DNA from: an uncultured Eubacteriales bacterium
Lineage (GTDB): Bacteria; Bacillota; Clostridia; Oscillospirales; Oscillospiraceae
Length of the DNA stretch: 64,000 nt
Assembly (NCBI GenBank): GCA_902492005.1
Contig: CABUJV010000006.1
Span: 13,333-77,332 of the forward strand
Direction: 5' to 3'
The notes below the pieces were generated by a model, which made no database searches, had not been told where the DNA came from, and worked only from the letters and a program-made list of their open reading frames with translations. The position numbers and the translations under genes were made by a program. Each line of letters begins with the position of its first letter. The stretch's first letter is position 1. Below, piece after piece: positions 8,143 through 14,745 of the stretch.

Positions 8143-8178
8143 AAAGGGCCCCGGCGTCCGCCGGAGCCCTCTCTTTTC
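8141..8178. terminator. Bidirectional terminator between the DHHW gene and spmB
   Basis: An imperfect hairpin: GAAAAGGGCCCCGG pairs with CCGGAGCCCTCTCTTTTC with a small bulge. It sits exactly where the plus-strand acylation operon and the minus-strand spmAB operon converge. A/T-rich ends lie on both sides. Confidence 0.6.
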
Positions 8179-8698
8179 AGTCAAACAGCATCCGCACCGC
8201 CCAGGCCGCCGCCATAAACCCTGCCAGGTCGGCGCAGAGGGCGGCGGGGACCGCGTAGCGGGTCTTGACGATGCCCGCCGCGCCAAAATAGACGGCGATG
8301 GTATAAAAGGTGGTCTCGGTGGAGCCCAGCATCACCGCCGCCGTCCGGCCGATGAGGGAGTCCGGCCCGTAGGTCTGGATGAGTTCGGCTCCCACTCCCA
8401 GGGCGGCGCTGCCGCTGACCGGCCGGACCAGCAGCAGGGCGATGGTCTCCGCCGGGATGCCCAGCCGGGCCAGCACCGGGGAGAGGAACTCCCCCGCCAG
8501 CTCCAGGGCGCCGGAGGCCCGGAGCATATACACCGCCGTCAGCAGTCCGATGAGGGGCGGCACGATGCGGATCAGCACCCCAAGGCCGTCCCCCGCCCCC
8601 TGGACCAGGGCGTCGTATACGTCCACCCGCCGCAGCATACCGTACAGGGCCACCACGGCGATGATGAGGGGCACCAGCATGGTAAAGATGAGATCCAT
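8177..8698 (-). CDS. spmB: Spore maturation protein B
   Basis: 173 residues. I start it at the ATG at 8698, one base after the spmA stop, because GGAGG lies seven bases upstream; a longer in-frame start at 8722 would overlap spmA without a ribosome site. The protein has the SpmB/nucleoside-recognition fold with hydrophobic helices and the motifs VPPLIGLLTAVYMLRASGAL, GSTETTFYTIAVYFG and RYAVPAALCADLAGF. In Bacillus, SpmA and SpmB are membrane proteins needed for full dehydration of the spore core. The biochemical activity of the family is not known. Confidence 0.93.
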   Translation of the reverse strand: MDLIFTMLVPLIIAVVALYGMLRRVDVYDALVQGAGDGLGVLIRIVPPLIGLLTAVYMLRASGALELAGEFLSPVLARLGIPAETIALLLVRPVSGSAALGVGAELIQTYGPDSLIGRTAAVMLGSTETTFYTIAVYFGAAGIVKTRYAVPAALCADLAGFMAAAWAVRMLFD

Positions 8699-8699
8699 A

Positions 8700-9287
8700 T
8701 CACGTCCTCCAGATCTTTGCAAAGAGCTTGGCCGCCAGGATGCCCACGCTTACCGAAATGACCGAGGCCAGCCAGGTGGCGGGCAGGATGTCGAAAGGCG
8801 CCGCGCACCCCGCCCCGGCCCGCACCGCCGCCACGGTGGTGGGAATGAGCTGGATGGAAGCGGTGTTGCACACCACCAGCATGCACAGCGCGTCGTTGGC
8901 CACGCCCGGGGTCCTGCGGCTCATCTTCCGGGCGGCCTCCAGACCCAGGGGGGTAGCGGCGTTGCCCAGCCCCAGCAAATTGGCCGACACGTTGGCCGCG
9001 ATGGTGTCCATCACATCCCTGTCCCGGGCGAAGGCGGGGTAGAGCCGCCGGAGCACCGGCATCAGCAGCCTGGAAAGCTTCTCGGACAGGCCGGAGCGCC
9101 GCATGATCTCCATGACCCCCATCCACAGACACAGCACGCCCGCCAGGGAGAGGCACAGCTCCACCGCCGCCGCCGCGCCGTCCAGGGCGGCCGCAGCCAC
9201 CGCCGGCCCGCGGCCCGTCGCCAGTCCGCACAGGATGGATACCAGGACCATCCCGGTCCAAATGATCGACATCGCCATGTCCCACAC
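8700..9287 (-). CDS. spmA: Spore maturation protein A
   Basis: 195 residues, first gene of the spmA-spmB pair. The sequence shows the Gate/nucleoside-recognition domain: several membrane helices with the conserved segment NVSANLLGLGNAATPLGLEA and a later NDALCMLVVCNTASIQLIP. It acts with SpmB in spore core dehydration and heat resistance. In Bacillus the pair is made in the mother cell. A TATGAT at 9302-9307 lies about 15 bases before the start, but I see no clear sigma-E site. Confidence 0.93.
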   Translation of the reverse strand: MWDMAMSIIWTGMVLVSILCGLATGRGPAVAAAALDGAAAAVELCLSLAGVLCLWMGVMEIMRRSGLSEKLSRLLMPVLRRLYPAFARDRDVMDTIAANVSANLLGLGNAATPLGLEAARKMSRRTPGVANDALCMLVVCNTASIQLIPTTVAAVRAGAGCAAPFDILPATWLASVISVSVGILAAKLFAKIWRT

Positions 9288-9387
9288 TCCCCTCAGCCTT
9301 CATCATACGCGGCCGCCCAAAGAAACATGCCTTCCTGTTTTAGGGTAAATTTGGAAGAATTTCTCATAAATATTTTCCATTTTCGGA

Positions 9388-9415
9388 TTGACATTTCTAT
9401 ACCCCATGTTATAAT
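9388..9415 (+). promoter_or_regulatory. Strong sigma-A promoter of abrB
   Basis: A consensus TTGACA (9388-9393) and a consensus TATAAT (9410-9415) are separated by 16 bases, in a locally AT-rich stretch. The abrB start is about 65 bases downstream. This is one of the two best promoter matches in the window. Confidence 0.9.
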
Positions 9416-9478
9416 ACTGTCAGATATTGGTCTATTTGTGGGAAAATTGTTGCCATTATCTGGAAAGGGGTTTCTGCC

Positions 9479-9721
9479 ATGAAGTCAACCGGAATCGTAC
9501 GTAAGGTAGATGAGCTTGGGCGCATCGTGTTGCCGATCGAGCTGCGGCGCACTCTCGATATCGCCGAAAAGGACTCGCTGGAGATCTATGTGGATGGCGC
9601 ATCCATTGTCCTCAAAAAGTATCAGCCGGCCTGTATCTTCTGCGATGATGCCAAGGATGTAATCAATTTCAAGGGGAAAAACGTCTGCCCCAACTGCATC
9701 CGTGAACTGATGAACAAGTAA
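9479..9721 (+). CDS. abrB: AbrB-type transition-state regulator with C-terminal zinc ribbon
   Basis: 80 residues. Residues 1-50 are a near-canonical AbrB/SpoVT swapped-hairpin DNA-binding domain (MKSTGIVRKVDELGRIVLPI, then ELRRTLDIAEKDSLEIYVDG). The second half is not the Bacillus AbrB tail: it has CxxC, 14 residues, then CxxC (CIFCDD ... CPNCIRE), which should bind one zinc. This variant is widespread in Clostridia. AbrB proteins repress stationary-phase and sporulation genes during growth. The gene has its own strong promoter and a very strong terminator, so it is a single-gene, highly expressed unit. Confidence 0.93.
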   Translation: MKSTGIVRKVDELGRIVLPIELRRTLDIAEKDSLEIYVDGASIVLKKYQPACIFCDDAKDVINFKGKNVCPNCIRELMNK

Positions 9722-9730
9722 AACCTCTGT

Positions 9731-9785
9731 AAAAGAAACGTCACTGGAAATCCAGGTGGTGCGGATTTCCAGTGACGTTTCTTTT
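9731..9785. terminator. Strong bidirectional terminator after abrB
   Basis: Two perfectly complementary 23-base arms (9731-9753 and 9763-9785) enclose a 9-base loop. Each arm has a poly-A/poly-T end, giving CTTTT after the stem on the plus strand. The 116 bases between it and rsmI (9786-9901) hold no gene. Confidence 0.93.
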
Positions 9786-9901
9786 GTCCGGCCCTCACCG
9801 GGACCTGTGGGTCCTGGTATACTCGAAGGTTATAATACAAAGCATATATACTCATTGTATAATCAAGCTCCCATTTTATTGCAGAGCAGAGACACCGCCG
9901 T

Positions 9902-10744
9902 TCACGCATCCTTCTTTGACGACACCGCCCGGTCGTAGAGCGCCTTGCGGGAAAGCCCCAGTTCCGCCGCCGCCTGCCGGGCGGCGTCCTTCAGCGAGCA
10001 GCCCTGGCCCCGTAGAGCGAGCAGCCGCTCCATCCCGTCCTCCAAGGTGGCCTTGTCCTCCGCAGGAGGGCAGCCCCCCTCCACCACCAGGACGAACTCC
10101 CCCTTGGGCGGGTTCTCCTCATACCACGCCGCCGCCTCGCCCAAGGTGGTGCGGCGCACCTCCTCGTGGAGCTTGGTGAGCTCCCGGCACAGGGAGATGC
10201 GGCGCTCGGGGCCAAAGGTATCCCGCAGGTCCCGCAGGGTGGCGGTCAGCTTGTGTGGGGCCTCATAGAACAGCATGGTCCGCGGCTCGTCCCGGAGCTG
10301 CTCCAGGTGAGCCCGGCGGTTTTTTTTGTTCATGGCCAAAAATCCCTCAAAGGTAAACCGGCCGGTAGGCAGGCCCGAGGCCGCCAGCGCGGTGATCAGG
10401 GCGCAGGGCCCCGGGATGGAGACCACGCTCACGCCGGCGGCGGCGCACTGGGCCACCAGCTCCTCGCCGGGGTCGCTGACCGCCGGGGTGCCCGCGTCGG
10501 TGACCAGGGCGCAGTCCTCGCCCGCCAGAAGGCGGCTGAGGACCGCCGCCCCGCTGGCGCCGGTGTTGTGCCGGTAATAGCTCACCATGGGCTTTTTCAG
10601 ACCCAGGTGATTGAGCAGCTTCACCGTGACGCGGGTGTCCTCAGCGGCGATGAAGTCCACCGCCGCCAGGGTGTCGGCCATCCGCCGGGAGATATCTCCC
10701 AGGTTGCCGATGGGGGTGGGGACCAGGTACAGGGTTCCGGGCAT
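9902..10744 (-). CDS. rsmI: 16S rRNA (cytidine-1402-2'-O)-methyltransferase
   Basis: 280 residues. The start at 10744 is chosen because GGAGGAGA precedes it and the product then begins MPGTLYLVPTPIGNLGDISR, the typical N-terminus of the family. Further landmarks are FIAAEDTR, the SAM-pocket segment ALVTDAGTPAVSDPG, the SIPGPCALITALAASGLP loop and FYEAPHKL. The C-terminal helical domain ends in LSRKALYDRAVS. The enzyme 2'-O-methylates C1402 of 16S rRNA in the decoding centre using S-adenosylmethionine. It is 22 bases downstream of a second methyltransferase gene and likely co-transcribed. Confidence 0.95.
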   Translation of the reverse strand: MPGTLYLVPTPIGNLGDISRRMADTLAAVDFIAAEDTRVTVKLLNHLGLKKPMVSYYRHNTGASGAAVLSRLLAGEDCALVTDAGTPAVSDPGEELVAQCAAAGVSVVSIPGPCALITALAASGLPTGRFTFEGFLAMNKKNRRAHLEQLRDEPRTMLFYEAPHKLTATLRDLRDTFGPERRISLCRELTKLHEEVRRTTLGEAAAWYEENPPKGEFVLVVEGGCPPAEDKATLEDGMERLLALRGQGCSLKDAARQAAAELGLSRKALYDRAVSSKKDA

Positions 10745-10766
10745 ATTGTCTCCTCCTCGGTCGATT

Positions 10767-11450
10767 TCATGGGATACGCAGCAGGACAGGCAGGATCTCC
10801 AGCCCCGGCCTGCCCTGGCGGACCGCCTCCGCCAGCACCGCCGAGGGCGGAGCGTCCGCCTGGTGCTGGACCAGCCGCAGCCGCTTGGGCTCCAGTCCAT
10901 GGGCCCGCAGGGCCTCCAGCAGATCGGCCAGCCGCTCCGGCCGGTGGACCAGGGCAAAGCGCCCGCCGTTTCTCACCAGCCGCCCGGCGGCGGCGCACAG
11001 CTCGTCCAAGGTACAGGCGTGCTCCATGCGGGCCGCCCCGCCGGACGCCCCGCCGCCCTCCCGAAACCAGGGCGGATTGGACACCGCCAGGTCAAACCCG
11101 CCGGCCGGCAGCAGTTCCGGGTCCCGCAGGTCCCCGGCGCAGACCCGCCCCTCCACGCCGTTTTCCCGAAAATTCCGAGCCGCCGCCGCCGCCGCGGCCG
11201 GGTTCAGCTCCACGCCGGTGAGGGTCAGGCTGGATTCCCGCTCCAGCAGGAGCAGTCCCAGCGCCCCGGAGCCGCAGCCCAGATCACACACCCGCCAGCC
11301 CCGCCGCAGGGTGGCGAAGCCTCCCAGGGCCAGGGTGTCGCTCCCCAGAGGAAAGCAGTCCGCCGTCTGTATCAGGGTATAGCGCCCCAGCCGCTCGGTT
11401 CGCTCTATGGCAATCCGCCCCCTCGTGTGGTAACTGGTTTTTGTATCCAT
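10767..11450 (-). CDS. tRNA1(Val) (adenine-37-N6)-methyltransferase-like protein
   Basis: 227 residues from the ATG at 11450. This is a class I SAM-dependent methyltransferase with the order expected of YfiC/TrmN6 proteins: LIQTADCFPLGSDTLALGGF, motif I VCDLGCGSGALGLLLLE, an acidic motif II (GVELNP), and the N6-adenine signature SNPPW at about residues 124-128. The E. coli enzyme modifies A37 of tRNA-Val. The Firmicutes members are called by homology only, so the exact tRNA target is inferred. It precedes rsmI and is divergent from the GNAT gene at 11475, with 24 bases between the starts. Confidence 0.85.
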   Translation of the reverse strand: MDTKTSYHTRGRIAIERTERLGRYTLIQTADCFPLGSDTLALGGFATLRRGWRVCDLGCGSGALGLLLLERESSLTLTGVELNPAAAAAAARNFRENGVEGRVCAGDLRDPELLPAGGFDLAVSNPPWFREGGGASGGAARMEHACTLDELCAAAGRLVRNGGRFALVHRPERLADLLEALRAHGLEPKRLRLVQHQADAPPSAVLAEAVRQGRPGLEILPVLLRIP

Positions 11451-11474
11451 CCATCGTGAAAGTGAGATGACCTC

Positions 11475-12293
11475 ATGGAGATCCGCGCCATCGCCGCACT
11501 GACGGCTCCAGACGGCTTCGACCGGCTGGAAAACCCGGACCACTCCTTTAATGTCCGCCCCGAGATGCCCAGCTACTTCCAGGCTCTGGACCGGGGCCAG
11601 CCGGTGGGCTCGCTGTCCGTCTTCATGCCCACCGCCGACACCGCGGAGATCAGCGCCTGCGTCCGTCCATCCTGCCGGCGGCAGGGGATCTTCCGCGCTC
11701 TGCTTCGGGAGGCGGCCGCCGTCCTGCGGCCTGCCGGCTGCCGGCGGCTGCTGTTTTCCTGCCAGGGGGACAGCGGCGACGGCCGTGCCGTGGCCGCCCA
11801 CTGGGGCCTGACTCTGGACCACGCGGAATATCTGATGTACTACGGCGGCGCCCATGCCGCCCCCCGCGTCCCCGTCTCCCTCCGCCCGGCACAGGAGAGC
11901 GACCGGCCCGCCCTGGAAGTCCTCTATTCCGCCGCCTTCCCCGGCGACGGCGGGATGGCCGCCGGCTGCCTGCAGGAGGGCGTCCTCTGCCGGGTGCTGG
12001 AGCAGCAGGGCCGCCTGGCGGGCGCCGCCTGTGTCAACCTCCGGGGGGAGGCCCTGTCCGTCTTCGGCGTGGCGGTGGACCCCGCGCTCCAAGGGCAGGG
12101 TCTGGGCGGCGGGCTTATGGCCGCCCTGCTGGACGAGCTGGCCCCTCTGCGGGGCAAACGGCACGTGCTGCTGGAGGTGGACGGCGTCAATGAGCGGGCC
12201 CTCCGCCTGTACGCCTCCAGCGGCTTTACGGTGCGGCGGCAGGTGGAGTATTACTCTCTTCCCCTTCCGCAAGCTGCTCCATCAGGTGTTTGA
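11475..12293 (+). CDS. Tandem GNAT-domain N-acetyltransferase
   Basis: 272 residues built of two GNAT folds. The first (about 1-130) has the motif CVRPSCRRQGIFRALLREAA. The second (about 135-265) has VDPALQGQGLGGGLMAALLD followed by VNERALRLYASSGF. Only the second fully matches the acetyl-CoA-binding RxxGxG/A pattern (here QGQGLG), so the first may be degenerate, as in mycothiol synthase-like tandem GNATs. The acceptor is unknown. The gene is divergent from the tRNA methyltransferase and its last 68 bases overlap, on the opposite strand, the end of the NUDIX gene. Confidence 0.8.
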   Translation: MEIRAIAALTAPDGFDRLENPDHSFNVRPEMPSYFQALDRGQPVGSLSVFMPTADTAEISACVRPSCRRQGIFRALLREAAAVLRPAGCRRLLFSCQGDSGDGRAVAAHWGLTLDHAEYLMYYGGAHAAPRVPVSLRPAQESDRPALEVLYSAAFPGDGGMAAGCLQEGVLCRVLEQQGRLAGAACVNLRGEALSVFGVAVDPALQGQGLGGGLMAALLDELAPLRGKRHVLLEVDGVNERALRLYASSGFTVRRQVEYYSLPLPQAAPSGV

Positions 12294-12876
12294 TGATGCG
12301 GGCGGTGAGACCCCAGACGGCGTGGCCGCGGTAGCTCCAGATGGGCACCTCCATCCTCCCCGCCCGCCAGCGGTAGCCCCGGTCGAAGCCGATGAGAGGA
12401 TAGGGGAAGTCCTCCCCCACCTCGGCCCGCAGGGGGCAGCGGTACACCTGGGGCGGATTCTCCCGGAAAAAGCGCACCGGCGCCAGAAAGGTCTCCTTCA
12501 CCTCGGCGTCGCTGGCCGACATGTGGATCACCGCCCCGGCATCCACCTGAGCCAGCACCGGGTGGAGCAGGGCGCCGTCCCGGTGCTGGAGCTCATCCAG
12601 CCGGGCAATGGGCCGGATGGCCGAGGCGGGGATGCCTAGCTCCTCCCAGGTCTCCCGGAAGGCGCACTGGGTGGGCCCCTCGCCGGGCTCCATCCGGCCG
12701 CCGGGGAAGCAGACCTCCCCCGGCTGGCGGTTCAGCGTCTCCGAACGGACCTCCAGCAGCAGATAGGGCTCCCCTTGCCACTCCACCAGTGGCACCAGCA
12801 CGGCGTAGTGGGCCCGCACGTCCATCAGGACAGGGGTATGGTCCATGAACCGCCGCTCGAAATCATCAATGGTCAT
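12226..12876 (-). CDS. NUDIX hydrolase, coenzyme A pyrophosphatase-like
   Basis: 216 residues from the ATG at 12876, which follows GGGGAG. The NUDIX box is intact: GRMEPGEGPTQCAFRETWEE fits GX5EX7REUXEEXGU. It is preceded by LLEVRSETLNRQPGEVCFPG, the UPF0035/CoAse-type extension that marks the NUDT7/8-like CoA diphosphatases. Such enzymes cut CoA or acyl-CoA to phosphopantetheine and 3',5'-ADP. The C-terminal 20 or so residues (AEGEESNTPPAAAP) lie in the antisense overlap with the GNAT gene and look like a non-conserved tail. Confidence 0.85.
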   Translation of the reverse strand: MTIDDFERRFMDHTPVLMDVRAHYAVLVPLVEWQGEPYLLLEVRSETLNRQPGEVCFPGGRMEPGEGPTQCAFRETWEELGIPASAIRPIARLDELQHRDGALLHPVLAQVDAGAVIHMSASDAEVKETFLAPVRFFRENPPQVYRCPLRAEVGEDFPYPLIGFDRGYRWRAGRMEVPIWSYRGHAVWGLTARIIKHLMEQLAEGEESNTPPAAAP

Positions 12877-12896
12877 CCGCGCTCTCCCCTCTCTGT

Positions 12897-13424
12897 TCAG
12901 GATTCCGGCACCGTAAAGTGGGCCAGCGGGTCGGGCCGGGTCCACAGGACCACCCGGCCTTCCCGCTCCGTTCTCCGCAGGTCAATGAGCCGCTGGTTGT
13001 CCGAGCCTCGGAACAGGGCGGCATAGGACTTCCGGGCTACTGCAAAGGGGCCGTCCACCAGCACGTCGGTGGCGGCCAGCAGAGCCAGCCGGTCCGGGTC
13101 GCCCTCCGCCAGGAGCTGCTCATAGGTCCAGCCGGTGTAGGTCCACACGTCCAGGCCCCGGTCCCGGGCCGCCCGGGCCAGAGCAGTGCACTGCGCCGCC
13201 TGGAGGAAAGGGTCGCCGCCGGACAGGGTCAGCCCCTGGAGCAGCGGGTTGGCGTCCAGCAGGGCGATGAGCTCCGCCAGCTCCGCCTCCCGTCCCCCTG
13301 CCGGGTCGTGGGTATCCGGGTTGTGGCAGCCGGGGCAGCGATGGGGGCAGCCCTGGGTAAAGACCGTCAGCCGCAGGCCGGGGCCGTCCACGATGGAGTC
13401 GGAGATGGTGTTGGCGATGCGCAC
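12897..13424 (-). CDS. nrdG: Anaerobic ribonucleoside-triphosphate reductase activating enzyme
   Basis: 175 residues with a GTG start at 13424, chosen because AAAAGGAGGG precedes it; the product then begins VRIANTISDSIVDGPGLRLT. The radical-SAM cysteines are Cys26, Cys30 and Cys33 in CPHRCPGC, followed by the SAM-binding TLSGGDPF motif. NrdG uses its [4Fe-4S] cluster and S-adenosylmethionine to form the glycyl radical on NrdD. Here nrdG is separated from nrdD by the rRNA methyltransferase gene and has its own promoter (13453-13481), so it is not simply co-transcribed with nrdD. Confidence 0.93.
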   Translation of the reverse strand: MRIANTISDSIVDGPGLRLTVFTQGCPHRCPGCHNPDTHDPAGGREAELAELIALLDANPLLQGLTLSGGDPFLQAAQCTALARAARDRGLDVWTYTGWTYEQLLAEGDPDRLALLAATDVLVDGPFAVARKSYAALFRGSDNQRLIDLRRTEREGRVVLWTRPDPLAHFTVPES

Positions 13425-13452
13425 GGCGCGTCCCTCCTTTTGTGATTCTTCC

Positions 13453-13481
13453 ATTATACCCGTCTTTTTCCCCAGGCACAA
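13453..13481 (-). promoter_or_regulatory. Promoter of nrdG
   Basis: Read on the minus strand: TTGTGC (13481-13476), a 17-base spacer, and a consensus TATAAT (13458-13453). The nrdG GTG is about 28 bases downstream of the -10 box, leaving a very short leader with the AGGAGG site. Confidence 0.75.
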
Positions 13482-13495
13482 GCGTCCGGGAGCAG

Positions 13496-13526
13496 AAAAT
13501 GCCCCCGGCACCGCCGGGGACATTTT
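13496..13526. terminator. Terminator between the rRNA methyltransferase gene and nrdG
   Basis: A 13-bp stem with one mismatch and a 3-base loop (AAAATG..CCCCGGC against GCCGGGG.CATTTT). A run of six T follows on the plus strand and a weaker T-rich stretch on the minus strand. It begins just after the stop at 13527 and would stop read-through into nrdG. Confidence 0.75.
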
Positions 13527-14729
13527 TTATCGGTCATCGCAGACCTGGAAGATATAAAACTTCAGGTAGTAGGACTCGTCCGCCCCCCATAGGATGGGGT
13601 GATCGGGGGACTGGGTGCGGTACTCCACCTGCCGCAACCGCCGGCGGGCGTCCCGGGCAGCTTCTCCCACAGTCTGGGCGAAGAGCTCCGGCGTCATGAA
13701 GTGGGAGCAGGAGCAGGTGGCCAGATAGCCCCCGTCCCGCACCAGGGCGATCCCCCGGCGGTTGATCTCCCGGTAGCCCCGGACCGCCTTTTTGACCGAA
13801 GCCCGGGACTTGGTGAAGGCGGGCGGGTCCAGAATCACCAGGTCGAACCGCTCGCCCCGGCGCTCCAGCTCAGGCAGCAGGTCGAACACGTCGCGGCACG
13901 CGAAGCCCACCCGGCCGTCCATGCCGTTGAGGGCGGCATTCTCCCGGGCCTGCAGCACCCCGGTCTCCGAGGCGTCCACCCCCAGCACCTCCTCCGCGCC
14001 GCCCTTGGCGGCGTTGAGGGCGAAGGCCCCGGTATGGGTGAAGCAGTCCAGGGCCCGGCCGCCCCGGGCCAGGGGCTGGATGGCCAGCCGGTTGTACTTC
14101 TGGTCCAGGAAAAAGCCGGTCTTCTGCCCCTCGGCCACGTCCACCAGGTACTTCACACCGTTCTCCACGATCTCCACCTTGGGGTCGAAGGGCTCGGACA
14201 GGAAGCCTTTCACCCGCTCCATACCCTCCTTGAGCCGCACCTTGGCGTCGCTGCGCTCATAGACGCCCCGGATGAGAATGCCGTCCTCGGCCAGGGCCTG
14301 CACCAGCAGGCGGAGGATGGTCCCCTTCAGCCGGTCGATGCCCAGGGCCAGAGACTCCACCACCAGCACATCGGCGAACTTGTCCACCACCAAGCCGGGC
14401 AAAAAGTCGGCCTCCCCAAAGATGAGGCGGCAGCAGGCGGTGTCCACGGTGTCCTTCCGGTACTGCCAGGCCGCCCGGACCCGCCGGTTCAGGAAGGCCT
14501 CGTCAATGATGGCGCCGGCCCGGCGGGACAGCACCCGCACGGCAATGGTGGAGGCCGTGTTGACGAAGCCGTGGCCCAGCACATAGCCGTTGTAGTCCTC
14601 AATGCGCACCAGCCCGCCGTTTTCCCATGGGCCGGTGAGGAGGTCGATCTCGTTGTCGTAGATCCAGGGTCCGCCGGCCTTAAAGGACCGGCCCTCCCCT
14701 TTTTTGAGGCGGACCGCCGCCTGTTCCAT
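13527..14729 (-). CDS. rlmI: Class I SAM-dependent rRNA methyltransferase, RlmI type
   Basis: 400 residues. The N-terminal PUA-like domain (about 1-75: VRLKKGEGRSFKAGGPWIYD) is followed by the central EEHEE-like region with DFLPGLVVDKFADVLVVESL. The Rossmann methyltransferase domain has LDCFTHTGAFALNAAKGGA as motif I, LDPPAFTKSR as motif IV and CSCSHFMTPE as motif VI with the catalytic-type cysteine. This is the architecture of RlmI/YccW, which makes 5-methylcytosine at position 1962 of 23S rRNA. The gene lies 16 bases after nrdD and is probably co-transcribed with it. Substrate by homology only. Confidence 0.9.
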   Translation of the reverse strand: MEQAAVRLKKGEGRSFKAGGPWIYDNEIDLLTGPWENGGLVRIEDYNGYVLGHGFVNTASTIAVRVLSRRAGAIIDEAFLNRRVRAAWQYRKDTVDTACCRLIFGEADFLPGLVVDKFADVLVVESLALGIDRLKGTILRLLVQALAEDGILIRGVYERSDAKVRLKEGMERVKGFLSEPFDPKVEIVENGVKYLVDVAEGQKTGFFLDQKYNRLAIQPLARGGRALDCFTHTGAFALNAAKGGAEEVLGVDASETGVLQARENAALNGMDGRVGFACRDVFDLLPELERRGERFDLVILDPPAFTKSRASVKKAVRGYREINRRGIALVRDGGYLATCSCSHFMTPELFAQTVGEAARDARRRLRQVEYRTQSPDHPILWGADESYYLKFYIFQVCDDR

Positions 14730-14745
14730 GTCCGTTCTTCCTTTC

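Noticed and set aside
5119..8286. A 1055-codon open frame on the minus strand
   Set aside because: It runs antisense to the acyltransferase, MBOAT and DHHW genes, which have clear family motifs and ribosome sites. Its product is low-complexity Gly/Pro/Gln/Val-rich, as expected for an antisense frame in GC-rich DNA.
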